DNA of 64,000 bases, taken from positions 1 to 64,000 of the forward strand of contig WBMZ01004782.1 of assembly GCA_013400975.1 (NCBI GenBank), in the 5' to 3' direction. Origin of the DNA: Atrichornis clamosus (Eukaryota > Chordata > Aves > Passeriformes > Menuridae). The position numbers were made by a program, and so were the translations under genes. Numbering within the stretch: position 1 is the first letter of the stretch; the number at the start of each line of letters is the position of its first letter. Positions 38,943 through 51,600 of the stretch are shown here, piece after piece. The notes beneath the pieces were generated by a model that saw only the letters and a program-made list of their open reading frames with translations, searched no databases and was not told the DNA's origin.

Positions 38943-41073
38943 ATTACAGTGTTTTGAATCCTATCTAAGCACTGAGGCACGTTTAGTAACACAGCCACAA
39001 AGTGTGTATAGACACTACTTTCAAGCTCTAGGTGGATATCTTCTCAGGTCTGGGATTGTGAAATGGTATTCTTAATAGTCAAAATGAAGAGCATGTGTTC
39101 TGTTATGGAAAGATGATCTGCATAATTCTCATTCGTCTATTAAATTCAAACCATTGTATTTCTGTGCAGTAAATTTCAATTTATGTAGAAGAATGACTGA
39201 TTTGAATTTTACATATTTACTGTTAAGGTGTGAAACTTAGAACAGATGGAGGACTCTAAGAGTGAATTTATGAGATTGGCACACAGCTCTTCACGTCTCT
39301 TTGTGAGAGTGCAGGTAGTATCTGCTTAATACATTCTGGTGGTGCTTTTGTGTAGATTGAGAGTTGTATTGATTCAGTAGAAACACACAGTGGGAGTATG
39401 TTTTTATGTAGATTATCTCATTGGTTAGCCAATATAGGAATACAGAAGATCTTAACTTGTGTATTTGAGAAAGCAGAGTGGTACCCCATTTGAATGAATT
39501 ACATTCAGCTTGCCCTCAAAGACTTTCTCTGATCAGAGATTGTATCAAAGAGGTGGCTTACCTTTTGTGTGTCTTACAAGTAAAGATTTTTCAGTTTCAA
39601 GTTAAAAACCCACTTCGATAGAGCTAGGATAATTGTTTCATGTGCCTGGATCAAGCTGTCTGAGAATACAAATAAAACATATATGTTTGTATGGTAGTGA
39701 TTAGAGAGGATTATACCAGTTTCTACAATTCATATTTATCACTATTACTTTGGATTTTTTCTATGTAAATTTGAGTACTATTCAAGTAAGTATATGACTT
39801 CGGGCTGTTTTCAGTGTATTTTCAAATCACCCAGGGTTGCTAGTTTGGAATATGTATTTTAAATTTTTGAAATATGGGGTTTGTCCTCATTCCTTTGTGT
39901 TACAGATTTGCAAGCTCTCTGTGTGGAAACTGCTACTTTAAAAATAGCGTCAAAAGCATTTCAAGTACAAGTACAATGCACATTTTTGCGATCAGTATTT
40001 GCTCAGCATGAAAAGATCTGTGGGATCTATTGTATGGCAGTCATGAAGGTGATGACCCCTTATAAACACCACGTTTTGAGATTAATAAACACTGCCTTGG
40101 TTTCAGCATCTGGAGTGCGAGTTCTGTTTTGCACAGGATGACCTTGGTGGAGGCACTGAAACAGAAGAGTTTGTTTGTCACTGTGTGTGTGTCTGCACAG
40201 GTGTGTGTGACTGAATTTATGACTTGCCCTTAATACCAGCTACAAGGAAATAACATGCCTCACTGTTTTCTGCTTTCTTACTTTATCAATATTACTTTAC
40301 AGCTTTATTAATCCTAGAGAGATACAAAAGAACATCTTTACCTCTGTTGTTCTCAATGTTGTTTCCTCTAAGATAATAAAAAAAATATCTCTGAAAGATG
40401 CCCTCATACAATCATTTTTATTCTAGGGCCAGATTTAGTAGCTGCTGATGTCAGATGCAAGATTGATATTGAATTAATGGAGTGCCTAGCCTTTATTAAC
40501 CCTTCTCCAACATGAGATAAATAGTCACCACAGGTAACCTGTTGCAACAGATGTCTGGCAAAAGGTACTAGTCCATTCTCATGATTGTACGTGTTGGGTT
40601 TCTGAGTTTGTGTCCTTCCACACTGAGTCTTCTGGATGTTTCCTTTTGAATACAACTCATCTTCATCGGTTCTGTACAGAGGGAACAGAAACTACTCGCC
40701 AGTTTTACATCTAGCAACAGTTTTATTGTTTTTCAGAAAAGGCTTCTAAGGGCAGAACTATTTTTTTTTTTAAGGAAACACCACGTGTTTTCACTATTAT
40801 GAATTATGACTTTGCTATGAGAGTGGAAAAATTCTGTCTTTTTCTAATGAACTGACCCAGTATTTTGATTTGTTGTACTAGTGACTTTCAAACTGTCCTG
40901 AAGAAGAACTGGAGCTGTATCCATTCAATGTGTACAGTTCTCATTAAATCTTTAGAGTATGGTCCTCCAGAACAGGCAGCAACATTAAGGAAATACTGCG
41001 CGCAGCAACATATTTTCTTCTACTTTTTAATTTCAGTTTTAGTTTTCTGAGGCAATAAACAGCATTAGAAACC
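38943..41073. other. Unique non-coding DNA
   Basis: No gene or named repeat is visible. There is a short GT-rich run near 40182-40208 and otherwise AT-rich sequence. Confidence 0.55.
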
Positions 41074-41446
41074 TGTGAGGAAACGTTGCCCAAGATCTTT
41101 AGGTGGGGGAGTGTCGCTAGCGAGCCCGGGCAGATCACCAGCGACACGGACGGCCTTATGTAGATGGAAAACTAACCTCTTTATTATATTTACAAAGGTG
41201 CTTATATACCTTAGCACGCTGGACTAACACAAGGTCATTGGTTCACTGACCAGCCACCCCCCAGAGGGATTGGCTGGACCCAGTAACTCTTACCTCATGT
41301 ATTTTCTTCTTTGGTCTCATAACAAGACCATAGTTTACAATACTTTTAAATTGTTTTCCTGCAGCGTCCTTGAGAAAGCCTTGCTTTCTCACAGACACTT
41401 GTCAGGAAACTGAAATCTCTTTGCACCCAGGCCTGTAACAGCCACA
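41074..41446 (-). mobile_element. Short solo LTR with intact layout (ERVK- or ERV1-like)
   Basis: On - the order of sites is that of a complete LTR. The left end is TGTGGCTGTTACAGGCC (41446) or, six bases in, TGTTACAGGCC (41440). Two CCAAT boxes follow (41269-41273 and 41237-41241), then a TATA box TATATAAG (41201-41208), then a poly-A signal AATAAA (41180-41185) close downstream. A GC- and CpG-richer U5 ends in ...CGTTTCCTCACA at 41074. The length of about 370 bp and the short TATA-to-AATAAA distance suit a class I or II retroviral LTR. No internal region flanks it. I could not find a matching target duplication (GAAACC on one side), so the exact ends are uncertain. Confidence 0.75.
41180..41273 (-). 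promoter_or_regulatory. LTR promoter and poly-A signal: two CCAAT, TATA, AATAAA
   Basis: CCAAT on - at 41269-41273 and 41237-41241, TATATAAG at 41201-41208 and AATAAA at 41180-41185 lie in the order expected of U3 into R. All four match consensus, which suggests limited decay. Confidence 0.65.
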
Positions 41447-42061
41447 GGGGAGCTTTAGAATTTGCAACCAGATGTTACAAAAATAATATTCTGAAGTTTC
41501 AAAATTGACCCTCATTTAGATTACATGATGGACTTACACATGCAGTACATAATAGTAATAAATAAAACATTCTCAGTGAAATAAGGAGCAAAAGAAACGT
41601 CATAAGATGAATAGACATTTTCAGATACAGGGCCTGACCATTTCTCAGTGAAGTTTTTTTTCAAATGGTTTGTACCCAGTGAGTGCCTTCTGATTCATAA
41701 CATGACTTAGAGACTCCCATCTGCTGAATTGAAGTATTCCACATGGTAAATTTAATAAAATAGCTGAGTAGTACACTTCAGAAAATAGTCACACAATAAA
41801 GGCACATAGCTGTGGATTTTGAGACCATCTGTATTGTGAATATAGCAACAAGTCATTCACATCATTTACCATACAATAACAGTCAGGGAGCTATTTTAGG
41901 AGCAATGGTCCTTACATTGCAGACATCTAGCAAGACACTACAAAATACAATTTATTTACTTCAGTGCTTCACAAAGATTAACTTTATCCTTGGGAGGCTA
42001 ATAACCCTAGGCTCCCTTAATAGTCCATGGAAAGAAATAAGCTCTTTCAGTTGATTCTGAT
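41447..42061. other. Unique non-coding DNA
   Basis: AT-rich, with no gene, repeat or retroviral internal sequence visible. Confidence 0.55.
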
Positions 42062-42505
42062 CAGACCTCTAACTTGAAGGATGCAGACCGTTTGGAAAGA
42101 GTACAGAAGAGATCCAGAAGATATTTCAAAACAGTGGTCTGCCTGTAAAGATTGTGGAAATTAGACTTGTTATGAAGGGGAGATGACAGGAAGATACGAG
42201 TGTTTTAAACATTCTGCTGCAAAGTCTGTATTCCGTGTAGACAGTGAATAAGATAATATAATAATACAGTAAGGAATATTTATATTAAACTGTAGGAAAA
42301 ATCTTCCAGCAGTAGAGCTATGGAAGCAAGCTAAAAGAATTTCTATCAGTAGATTACAAAGACTCTGTCATTGTTGGTCTTTAAAAGCAGGTAAGACAGA
42401 CATCTCTCAGGAGTGCCAAAAAGATAACTGATTCTACCTGTGGAAATGAGTAGACTAGATGATCTATGAAGATTTCTTAAAGTCCAATGGTTTTGTGATT
42501 TCCTC
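42062..42505 (+). mobile_element. Very old CR1 LINE 3' fragment
   Basis: TGGAAAGAGTACAGAAGAGATCCAG near 42093, TTCCAGCAGTAGAGCTATGGAAGCAAGCT near 42304, ATTGTTGGTCTTTAAAAGCAGG near 42371 and GAGTAGACTAGATGATCTATGAAG near 42448 fall in the order of the CR1 3' region, with heavy divergence. It ends near CAATGGTTTTGTGATTT. It is far more decayed than the copies at 2.1 and 38.8 kb. Confidence 0.7.
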
Positions 42506-45500
42506 TAGAACAGTCCTATTTTATGGAATTTGTTAAGGAGTTTTCTGTCTTTAAATAAACTTTAACTTTTGTAACCATTATCCTTATTTAGTGTGCCAGA
42601 ATATCCACTGAAAGATTGTCAGATGCTGTGTTCCTTCCAATGGGAGATAATCAGCCCATGGATTCTATGATTGATTTCTTGACTATGAGCAGCACTTCAT
42701 ACATAATGCACTTGGCACTAAATCATCTTATAATGCACATGTGTATTAAAGCATTTAATGTTATTACCTTCAGTATTGTCTTAATTCTTCTGAGAGTTTG
42801 ATTCCCCACTGCTTCTATTTTTCCTATGATAATTCAGTTTACCAATAAAGTGCTCTGAACTGTGAGTCAAGTTTTATACCGAGTTTCCATTCTGATACTT
42901 CAAGCTTTTTCAATCGTCTCTTCATTCACTGCTCCTACTGAAAATGTAGACTTCACTGACATCTTTTGAATGCAAAGAATTTATTGTTTTCATTGATACA
43001 TATATGTAGTAAAGGGCATATTGGACTTACTTATCTTTTCATTTTTACAAATGAAGTAGAAAATAATTATCATGAACCAAGTTGACTTCTTACAGATTTG
43101 TAATTCAATATTATTTTTCTCCCTGTGTTCACTGATAAACAATTCTGTGGGTTTGGTTCTACAGGATATGTTAGTATGTGCACTTTAGGTGAAAACAATA
43201 ATAAATTTTTTAAAAAGTAGGAGATTAAGGTTTCAAATGGAAAACTATAGCTGTTTTCACATTTGAAATTTATATAAACAGCAACATTTTCTTTAATAAG
43301 TAAGTCCTTGAAATGTAAGTTGTTTAGTATTGTCCTCAAGTTGAAATTCTCAAGAAGTATAAAGAATTGAGAACTTACCTTGTCATTTCTTAATGTTCAA
43401 ATTAAATCTATAATTTTTGCAAACAATCTAATGATGATATATTTGTAAGATTGAAGTTTTGGTTTAATTAGACTTTTAATCGTAACAACAACCAAGTGTG
43501 TTGCTGATTAACACTTTTTCAGTAGGTACAAATGCAATGAATTTCTGTCCAACATAACCTTTTGTCCTTTTGTTACAACATTCATTAAACTTTCCCAGGC
43601 ACTTTATTTGAAGTGTTTTACGGAAATTTATCTGGTTAGGAAGAAAAAGAAATAAAAGAACTATAAGCATTGGCAAGTGAGTTGAACTAGAGAAGTATTA
43701 AATACAGAAATATTAAAATGGGCACATACATGTGGATCTGACCCTACAATTATAGAGTCAAGCTATTAATATTACAATTAAAGAGAAGATCATTAATTCA
43801 CTAAAAGCATACAAATGTGAATGCAGCTATAGGCAATTTAACTTATGTTCTTCCTACAATAGTAGTTCGAGATCATCCTAATCTTAATTTTACTTCATTC
43901 TACTTTAAATCATACTTATATAGAAGTTTTAGGCAGCATGATGTTCTGTTTATTTTCATTTTATTTATTTTCTTTCTAAAAATGAAGTAGAATACCTAAT
44001 CTTTTTTTGTCTCCCCGTCTCTTCCCTAGTAGTACAATATGTACAGTTTAAAGAACTGCACATCCCTCAGGTGAGCTGAGGTGGTATTTTGCTATTGGAA
44101 ATGCACAACACTTCTACATTGTATAATTAAATAAAATAGTTTACCACATAATTATCCATTTGTTTTAAAGACATATGCTAGAAAATCTGCTGTAGTTTCT
44201 CAATAGTAGTAGTCTCTCTAACAAATGAGAATGCAAATTATTTTCATGTAAAACATTATGAAGTTGTGTGATATCCAGTGGCACAGAGGACATAAATCTT
44301 CAGTAGAATGGGCAAGAGAGTATAAAATACCATGACACTGTGTGAAGGAAATGCAAGCCTACTTCACTGTCTCTCTGCTCAGTTTTTCTGTTTGCTAAGA
44401 AAGGTTAGATGACCTGAACTCAGGCCACACACTGTAAATCAGTAGAATGTTGAAGAGAGTTCTTTTTTCAAAAATCTTTAGTCTGATGAAAAATTTCCTG
44501 TACACGTTATTTCTGGGCATTTTTTATAGGAGAAGACCAGTGCCAATTCTTTAGGGTTACATGTTCATATCATTGGAAACATTTTTATTTTAGAATGCAG
44601 AATGATGGGAATATATATGAGTATAAATGTTTTTATTTAAAAAACCCAAAAACCTAGTACTTGTGATCTGAGGAAGAAACCTGGAAGTAAAAAGTTATTT
44701 TAAGAATTGAAAGAAAGCTAAAGGCATATCTAAGCAATCAAATATGATCTTTATTTTTTTGTAAACTGCCATGAATTTTGATCCTTGACTCGGAATTTTA
44801 AGTGTTTGAGATTGGCAGTGCTTCGTGTATGTAGTCTTCTTGGGAGAAATTTTCTTTCAGCTAGTAGATGAACCATGAAATTGCTGAAATCAAATGGAGT
44901 TTCAGGATTGCACAAAGAGCATAGGCAGTTTTTCTTTGTTTACAGCAGTGGATAAAACAATGTGCCTGATGAGCTAAGCCAAGGAGAAGCATTTCTGCAG
45001 AGATACGTTGTGAGGGTTTTTTTCTCCTGGATTGAATCAGTGAATTAAATTCTCTGCTTCTGTAAATTGTTGCAGGTTATAGTTTTGTTAAAGGATTGCG
45101 GCTGTCCAGTCTGTGCATCTTCCATTTACTTTCCTGTGCTTATTGTCCTATAATTCTAACCAAGGTTCTCTCACAATTAAGTTTATCACTTATGTATCTG
45201 ATTCCCTTGACAAAGCCAATTTTGGACCACTGAGGACTTCGTAATGGGCTTTGGACTCCACGACGTAGCAAAGGAAGAAAATTTATTTTGCATGCATTTC
45301 TCTGAAGGGAGTAATTAAAAGGGGCGGAGGGAAGTGATTTGAATTGCTTTGGTATAGAATGAAGTATCTGATAGAAAAGCTAAGTTTTTGTCACTGGCAG
45401 AAAGATATGGACAGTCTTTCTGAAGACTGAACTGATATTAAACTATGTCTCTAGCAGGAATAATTACATCTTGTAAATTATTTTCTTCTGAATCCTCATA

Positions 45501-47574
45501 AAAAATAACAATCCACAGTAGGTGTTATAATGCTAATGATAATTACATAAAAAGAGTATTGAAATTGCAATTATTAGAACTTTTTTTTTTCATAAGATGC
45601 CTCATCTGTTGTGGTAATTCAATTTAATTAAATTTTCACAGGTTAGAAGGTATTTTTATAAACAGCGTTGTTAAATGACTCTGGTACTTCAAGCAATAAT
45701 AACTATCAAGGTCATCCCTTTCTTTTCCCCATCATATCCTGCAGAATGAGTTTCTTAAAGCCTCTAACCATTTAAAGGAGAGGCAATGTACTTAGGACAG
45801 ATGATAAGGGATTTTTCTTTGGGGGAAATTGCAGAAGAAAATTGGCACTTTTTTCTTTTTTAAATTTTTTTTCCTTTTATCTTTTTTTACAGATAACTCA
45901 CTAGAATTTGCATGATAATTAGACAATGTTTTGATGAGTGTAAAGAGGTGTCCTCTGAAAAAAAGTAAAACAAGTCTGTTAGATTGGGATTCTAATATCA
46001 GAGATTCAGAAGACCCAAAAGGAAGTAGCCTCACAAACTAGAGTGCATTCACTTATACTTTCATTAACATTATGAATAATCATCAACAACTTGCATGTAC
46101 ACAATTTTTTTTTTTGCACATAGTAAGTACTTTCATTATATTAAAAAAATTTATTTAATTCCATATGCAAGTCTTTTCAGAGCTGGCTTCTAACTGCAAG
46201 TGTTACAGTACAATCATGGGTGTCCATATAAGAATGAATGTAATGTGATGAAGAAAAAGAACACTTTTTTGCAGTTTTCTTTTGAAGGAAGAAACCCCGA
46301 ACAAACAGGTGTTTGACAGGTGCTCAGAGATTTGGAACATTCAAAGTGATCCCAGTAGAACAGAATTTGTGGACCAAGAACAGATGAGATGATGCACAGT
46401 AAATGCAATCCAATTTTATACTTGTAGAGTTTATTGCATGTATCTCCTCATATCAGATGAGATATGTAGTACCTGTAGCACCTTCTCTTTTGACTTGCTA
46501 CTTGATGTCCTGTTTCCTGCAGATCATCCTTCATTGTCATCTTTAAGGTTGCCAGCATGAACTATCCTACTGCCACGGTGTTGGACTTGCAACAAGCGTG
46601 GGGAGAGGGTAGTGAAGAGTAGGACTTCGGCAGAATTTTCCTTGTATGAAGCTCCTCAGCATCACTTCCTGTAAAACCTCTAACATAAATCTACAACTGT
46701 GGTGGCATGAGAAGTTTTTTGATCCTAATTTAATTTTCCTCATTTATATGCTTTCCTTTTAAGGCAAGAAGGAGAAAAATTGTAAATATCAAAAGTCAAC
46801 CAAGTTTTATACACAATCCAAATTATACCTCAGAATCATGTAAGAAGAGGTATTTGGAAGAAAAAATGTTACCTTTTTGAGCAAAACAATCAAAACCAAA
46901 TAATTTCTAGCCAAGGATCAAGTATTTTATTTCAGAAATATGTGCTTGTACATCAAAAGGTCTTAAATGCAGATTCTTTATGCACCTTTCTGTAGCTTGA
47001 CCTTCCTGGATTTTCATCTGCAGTAACTTTTCTTTCCTTTTAGAAATGGCAGACCTTTACATAATGAAAAGTTCTATTTTCCATTTGAAAAAAATCCACA
47101 TTTTAATGGAAAGTTTTCAATTAAGTCTAACAAATCTGCTACAAAATTTATGCTTTGTTCATTCTAGCTCAGGTAATTGGTTTCTCACTTCTGTTTGACC
47201 TATAATGAAGTCAGTCAGAAATACATAGGCAGGTAGGATGTGCATACCATAGGAGCAGATGATGTTAAAGGACACCAGCGCATTTGAGAAGCTATTATAA
47301 CTTCCATTTCATAATGAGCTTAAAGTAAATTTTAAAAGTATTTTATAAAGGGATTGTCTGTGTTGGTCTGCACAGTCCCATAAGAAGTAACACTGCCTTG
47401 TTTAATGAAAACAGGACTTAACCTTTCTTATTCTTGTTCTTCTGTTATGGGTTGGGAAAAAAAAAACCAAACCAACCAATAAAGTAGAATATCATCAGAC
47501 AAATTATAACATTACATTAGTGAGGCAGGCAAAACTAGGGAAAATGTTAAGCACAATCAAAGCCTTAAAGCAAC
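42506..47574. other. Unique non-coding DNA
   Basis: No gene is seen. A faint MIR-like stretch lies at 44402-44465 (AGGTTAGATGACCTGAACTCAGGCCACACACTG compared with gaggttaagtgacctgcccaaggtcacacag). The rest is AT-rich unique sequence. Confidence 0.5.
44402..44465 (+). repeat. Possible MIR-like SINE relic (weak)
   Basis: The order GTTAGATGACCTG, AGGCCACACACTG and AATCAGTAGAATG parallels the MIR core. The match is short and could be chance. Confidence 0.3.
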
Positions 47575-47954
47575 TGTATTGGGTTTGCATGGCCTGGTTT
47601 TCGTAGTGATGGCGCTACATGGGTGGCTTCTGTGAGAAGCTGATGGAAGCTTCCACCATGTCCAGCAGAGCCAATCCCTGGTGGCTCCAACAATGCACGT
47701 GCCACTGGCCAAAGCTGAGCCAATTAGAAAAGGTGATAATGCCTTTGTGATAACATATTTCAGAAGAAATCAAAATAAAGGTTGTTGCACAGTTTTAATT
47801 TTAGCCAGAGCCGAGTGGAGTGAGAACATGAGAGAGGAACAGCTCTGCAGACACCCAGGACAGAGCAGAAGGAGGGGGAGGAGATGCTCCAGGCTCCAGA
47901 GCCGAGATTCCTCTGCGGCCCGTGGTGAAGGCCGTGGTGCAGCAGCTGTGCCCC

Positions 47955-48300
47955 TGCAGCCCTTGGAGGCCCACGGGGGTGCAGAGATCCACCTGCAGCC
48001 CGTGGAGGAGCCCATGCCAGAGTAGGTGGATACTTGGAAGGAGGCTCTGATCCTGTGGGAGACTCATGGAGAGAGGGGCCCTGCTCCCAGGCTGGAGCAG
48101 CCTGTCCTTGGAGGTCTGCACCCCGTGGAGGAGTGACCCACGCCGCAGCAGTGTGAGGGCTGCTGCTGCTGCCCGTGGGATGGACTCAGGTTGCAGCAGT
48201 TCACAGGGAGCTGTTGCTCCTGAGATGGACTCATGTTGGAGAAGTTCATGGAAAACTGTGTCCCGTGGGGAGGAACCCTACGGTGCAGCAAGGGAAACAC
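47955..48300 (+). repeat. Minisatellite-like repeats inside the LTR
   Basis: Degenerate units of roughly 40-60 bp recur, each built on CCCGTGGAGGA(G) followed by CCCAYGCC-GAGCAG or GGACTCAYGTTGGAGAAG and GTTC. Examples are near 47995, 48120, 48170, 48225 and 48260. Copy number in such arrays usually varies between LTR copies. Confidence 0.75.
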
Positions 48301-48477
48301 CTCCTCTCCCTGAGCAGTGGAGGAAGCCACAGATAATGGACTGACCAAAGCCCCATTCCTTGTCTCCCTGTATCATTGGGGTAGGAGGTAGAGTTGGGAA
48401 GGAGGGAGGGGTGGGGGAAGGGTGTTTTCTAAGGCCTTATTTTACTTCTCATTATCCTGCTCTGATTTTGTTAGTGT

Positions 48478-48483
48478 AATAAA
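48478..48483 (+). terminator. LTR poly-A signal AATAAA
   Basis: AATAAA lies in the expected position before the R/U5 part of the ERVL-type LTR. Confidence 0.7.
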
Positions 48484-48680
48484 TTCAATGCATATCTCTA
48501 AATTGAGTCTGTTTGGCTCGTGACAGTATTTGATGAGCGATGTCTCCTGTCCTTATCTCCCATCCTAATCTCAACTCACGAACCCTTCATTAAATTTTCT
48601 CGCCTCTGTCCAGCTGCAGAGGGGAGTGAGTGAGCAACTTTGCCTGGTACCTGGCATCCAGCCAAGGTCAACCCACTACA

Positions 48681-51600
48681 CCAAGACAAATATTTTGTTT
48701 CACTCTTAAATGTGAAAGTCAGATGCACTGTTGGTTTCTAATAAGTGGATTTTCTATTTAGCCACTTGTTTCTCCTCACAACATCCAGCCACCTAGTGAC
48801 TGATTTGTGCCAGGTGGCATCTCTCCAAATATGTGATATTTCTGTGTCTCTGTTCACAGCTTTCTGGAGACAGACAGATAAAAATACGCCAGCATATCAT
48901 TTTACCTGTGGATGAATGAAAATGCATATAAGACTGTGACTAATTTAATAGCAGCCTAAAAATGCAGTAGAAAGCAGAAGTTTATTAATGATTTTAGGGT
49001 AAATTAAATTGTTATTAGAAAGCTAGAGAAAAGCTAAGAGAACATGCCAAGTGTGTTTGAAAAAGGAAAACATGCAAACCAGAAGGACAGATCTATACCA
49101 AATATAGTAAATCACTGTATTGTAGAAGCTTAAAATAAATAGTGCCCCCCCCCCCATTATCAGTGTTTATAGCAGCTTATAGTGAACTTTAAATAACTAT
49201 TGCCTTACAGTCAGGTGCTTGAAGTGAAAAAAGAAAGTAGATGACTGTCAGATTGACAGATCTGTTGCTTATTTTGAATCACAGAACCCAGAAGTCTGCT
49301 GTAATGTACATTTAGTCCCTACCAGTTTGGAGCCTCAAAGGTAGGTCTCCCCCACAGAACTGCAGAAAGGTAAAGAAATCAAGGTTTCCTATTTCCTACT
49401 CTGTGCTGAAGACTCCCATTCAGGAACTTCTTATAGGGCATATCTGGCCACTGTGAAACTTCATCAAAGGGACTTTGTTCTCAGAAAGAAAGTCTTAGAA
49501 GAAAAAAGCTTGGAGGTGGTCTCCTTACCAACTGGGAAGGAATATTTTCACTCCCTTTTTTTAGTGGGTCTGAAATAGGAGCCACATGTTGGTGATATAG
49601 CAATGTTTCTGGAAGGAAAGACAAAAGATATTAACTACTTTGTGGACAAGATATCCCAGAAGAGTGTATAAGAAAAAGGATTTATTAAAAATTGCTTTTT
49701 ATGTGAATTTGGCCAAGACAAAAAGTTTGGAAAATGAACAGTAAACACAGTTTTTATTGCAAATAGTTTTGCATCTGAGCAATTTTTGTAATATTTAATA
49801 TTTCTGCTTTCCAAACTGTGAAAGTTACATCTTCTCACTGAAGATTTTGGAGCAGCAAAAGAGCAAAGAAGAAAAGAGCAATGCATTGTATATGTAAGCT
49901 GTCGTTGATATCTTGGAATTTTGTGCATATTAGAGGAATAGAACTAGACTGTAGCAGAGCATTACTGTGTTCAAGACACAGAAATGTATTCATTAAGAAC
50001 ATCTTACTCTTGCTCCTCATAGCATTTTAGACTCCCTCTCCACTGTCTATGGGAGAAACATGAAATTATCTTTTGTTAGCATTCCCCAATTACTAAAATA
50101 CAGTTATCTGGTAGTTTTTAGAAAAGTTCATGGGATTGTCAAACCCTGCTCTTTAAAAGCTGTAGAAGTTTGACCATTAGTGGATTTTGAAAAATATGTT
50201 TTGCTCTTCATTTCTTTGTCTCCAAGGTTTTGTAGCAGTATTGATCTTCAAGTCAATGCATCATTATGTTGTTCTGTGAAACCACTCATATCCTATTGCT
50301 ATGTAAGTGCAGCCACTGAAAAAAAAAATAGAAGTGTATTTTCAACAAAATAATACTTGGATTACAAGCAAAATCAAGAAAAGGAAAAGCAACAAAAGGA
50401 ATTTCACTTGAATCTACAATCAATAATGTTTGACCTTATCTGGTGCTTAATTGGTTGGTTCTTCAAGTGTTTAGAATGGTGGATTACTCACCCTGGTTAG
50501 TGGAGCTGTCTTACATCAACTATGTACCTCTGTATTGATCAGGGCTGTGTGCTTGGTCATGATTACACTGTAATGCATCGTTCAATGGGAAGAATTTACT
50601 TGAGCACTGTTAGCTCTTAATAAGTCACCACATGTTCACAGAGCAGTGCAGTTACTCTGTTCTGTTCCAGAACTGAAAGATGCTGGAGGAATAATATTAG
50701 GACACAATTTACAAAGCAGTGTTATCAAACTGGAAAGATTAAAGTTGAAGTAGAAAGGGTTTGTGAGCTGTGAAGAACTGCCACTTTTGACTAGTTTTGT
50801 TTTTATCTTTATGGCATTATTGCTGTATACATGCGTAGAGAGACATGCTGATCTATACACATGTGCCCAAGTGTGAATGTGTCCTGTAGTAGGATTATGA
50901 TTAAGCAATTATATAAACACACCCTTGTGCTTTATGTGGTCTTCAGTAAAGAAGGAATATGTTTTCCTTTCTTATTCTAATTCTAATTTTTATATTAGTT
51001 TTAATTTTATTCTGCTTAAAATTTAACTTGATAAATGTGGATGTTTACCAGCTACTGAGAGCAGACATACATTAGTTAGTGATACTTTGCCCAAAAGTAC
51101 TAAGACATTTTTTACCTATAGTTCTGTTCATTTTCTTTACTGCCTTAAATTTAGGTATATTCCCTCAATTTCTATGAAACATAATAAATTAAAATATCTT
51201 TAGACTTTTTTAAAGTTACATTCAGGCACTTTTTTTTTTAAATTTCTGTCATTAACAGGAATTCCTCTACTTATTAAACCTCCAGTTTCATGTAGATTTC
51301 AGTAATGTCACAGCCCAGCATAGAAATCCTAAAAAGAACTCATTATCTAAAGTGTGTGTCCCTGTGTAATTATGCAAGTCATTCAGCAAAACATTTCTGT
51401 TATCATTAAACAGCCAGTTGGCTTCTGCATGTTGGTATGCAACCACAGTGACTTCTGCAGAGGAGATATTTACTGTAGCAGTGCATAAAATAAACACAGA
51501 ACTGTTGACATGACATATTTAGGACAAAAGAAGCATACATAGAGTAGTTAGAAAAAAAATGGCATGCTGAATATTTCTGGTTTGGAGACGCTGTACAATT

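Larger units (their letters stand above)
47575..48680 (+). mobile_element. Solo LTR, avian ERVL type, about 1.1 kb
   Basis: The element begins TGTATTGGGTTTGCATGGCC and ends GCCAAGGTCAACCCACTACA, so its ends form TG...CA with a short inverted repeat (TGTAKTGGGTT). GTGGCTTCTGTGAGAAGCTGATGGAAGC near 47621, a GC-rich repeated body, and a poly-A signal AATAAA at 48478-48483 followed by TGAGTCTGTTTGGCTCGTGACAG are all typical of this avian LTR group. The U5 end matches the LTR at 33.04 kb. No internal region adjoins it. The flanking 5-mers (GCAAC and CCAAG) do not form a clear duplication. Open frames inside on both strands (for example 47681-48025 and 48064-48348) come from the GC-rich repeats and are not genes. 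Confidence 0.9.

Noticed and set aside
47681..48348. Several open frames on both strands
   Set aside because: They lie entirely inside the ERVL-type solo LTR and follow its GC-rich minisatellite. LTRs of this group are non-coding.
33038..48680. One provirus bounded by the two related LTRs
   Set aside because: The LTRs are in opposite orientation, differ in U3, and no gag, pol or env-like sequence lies between them.
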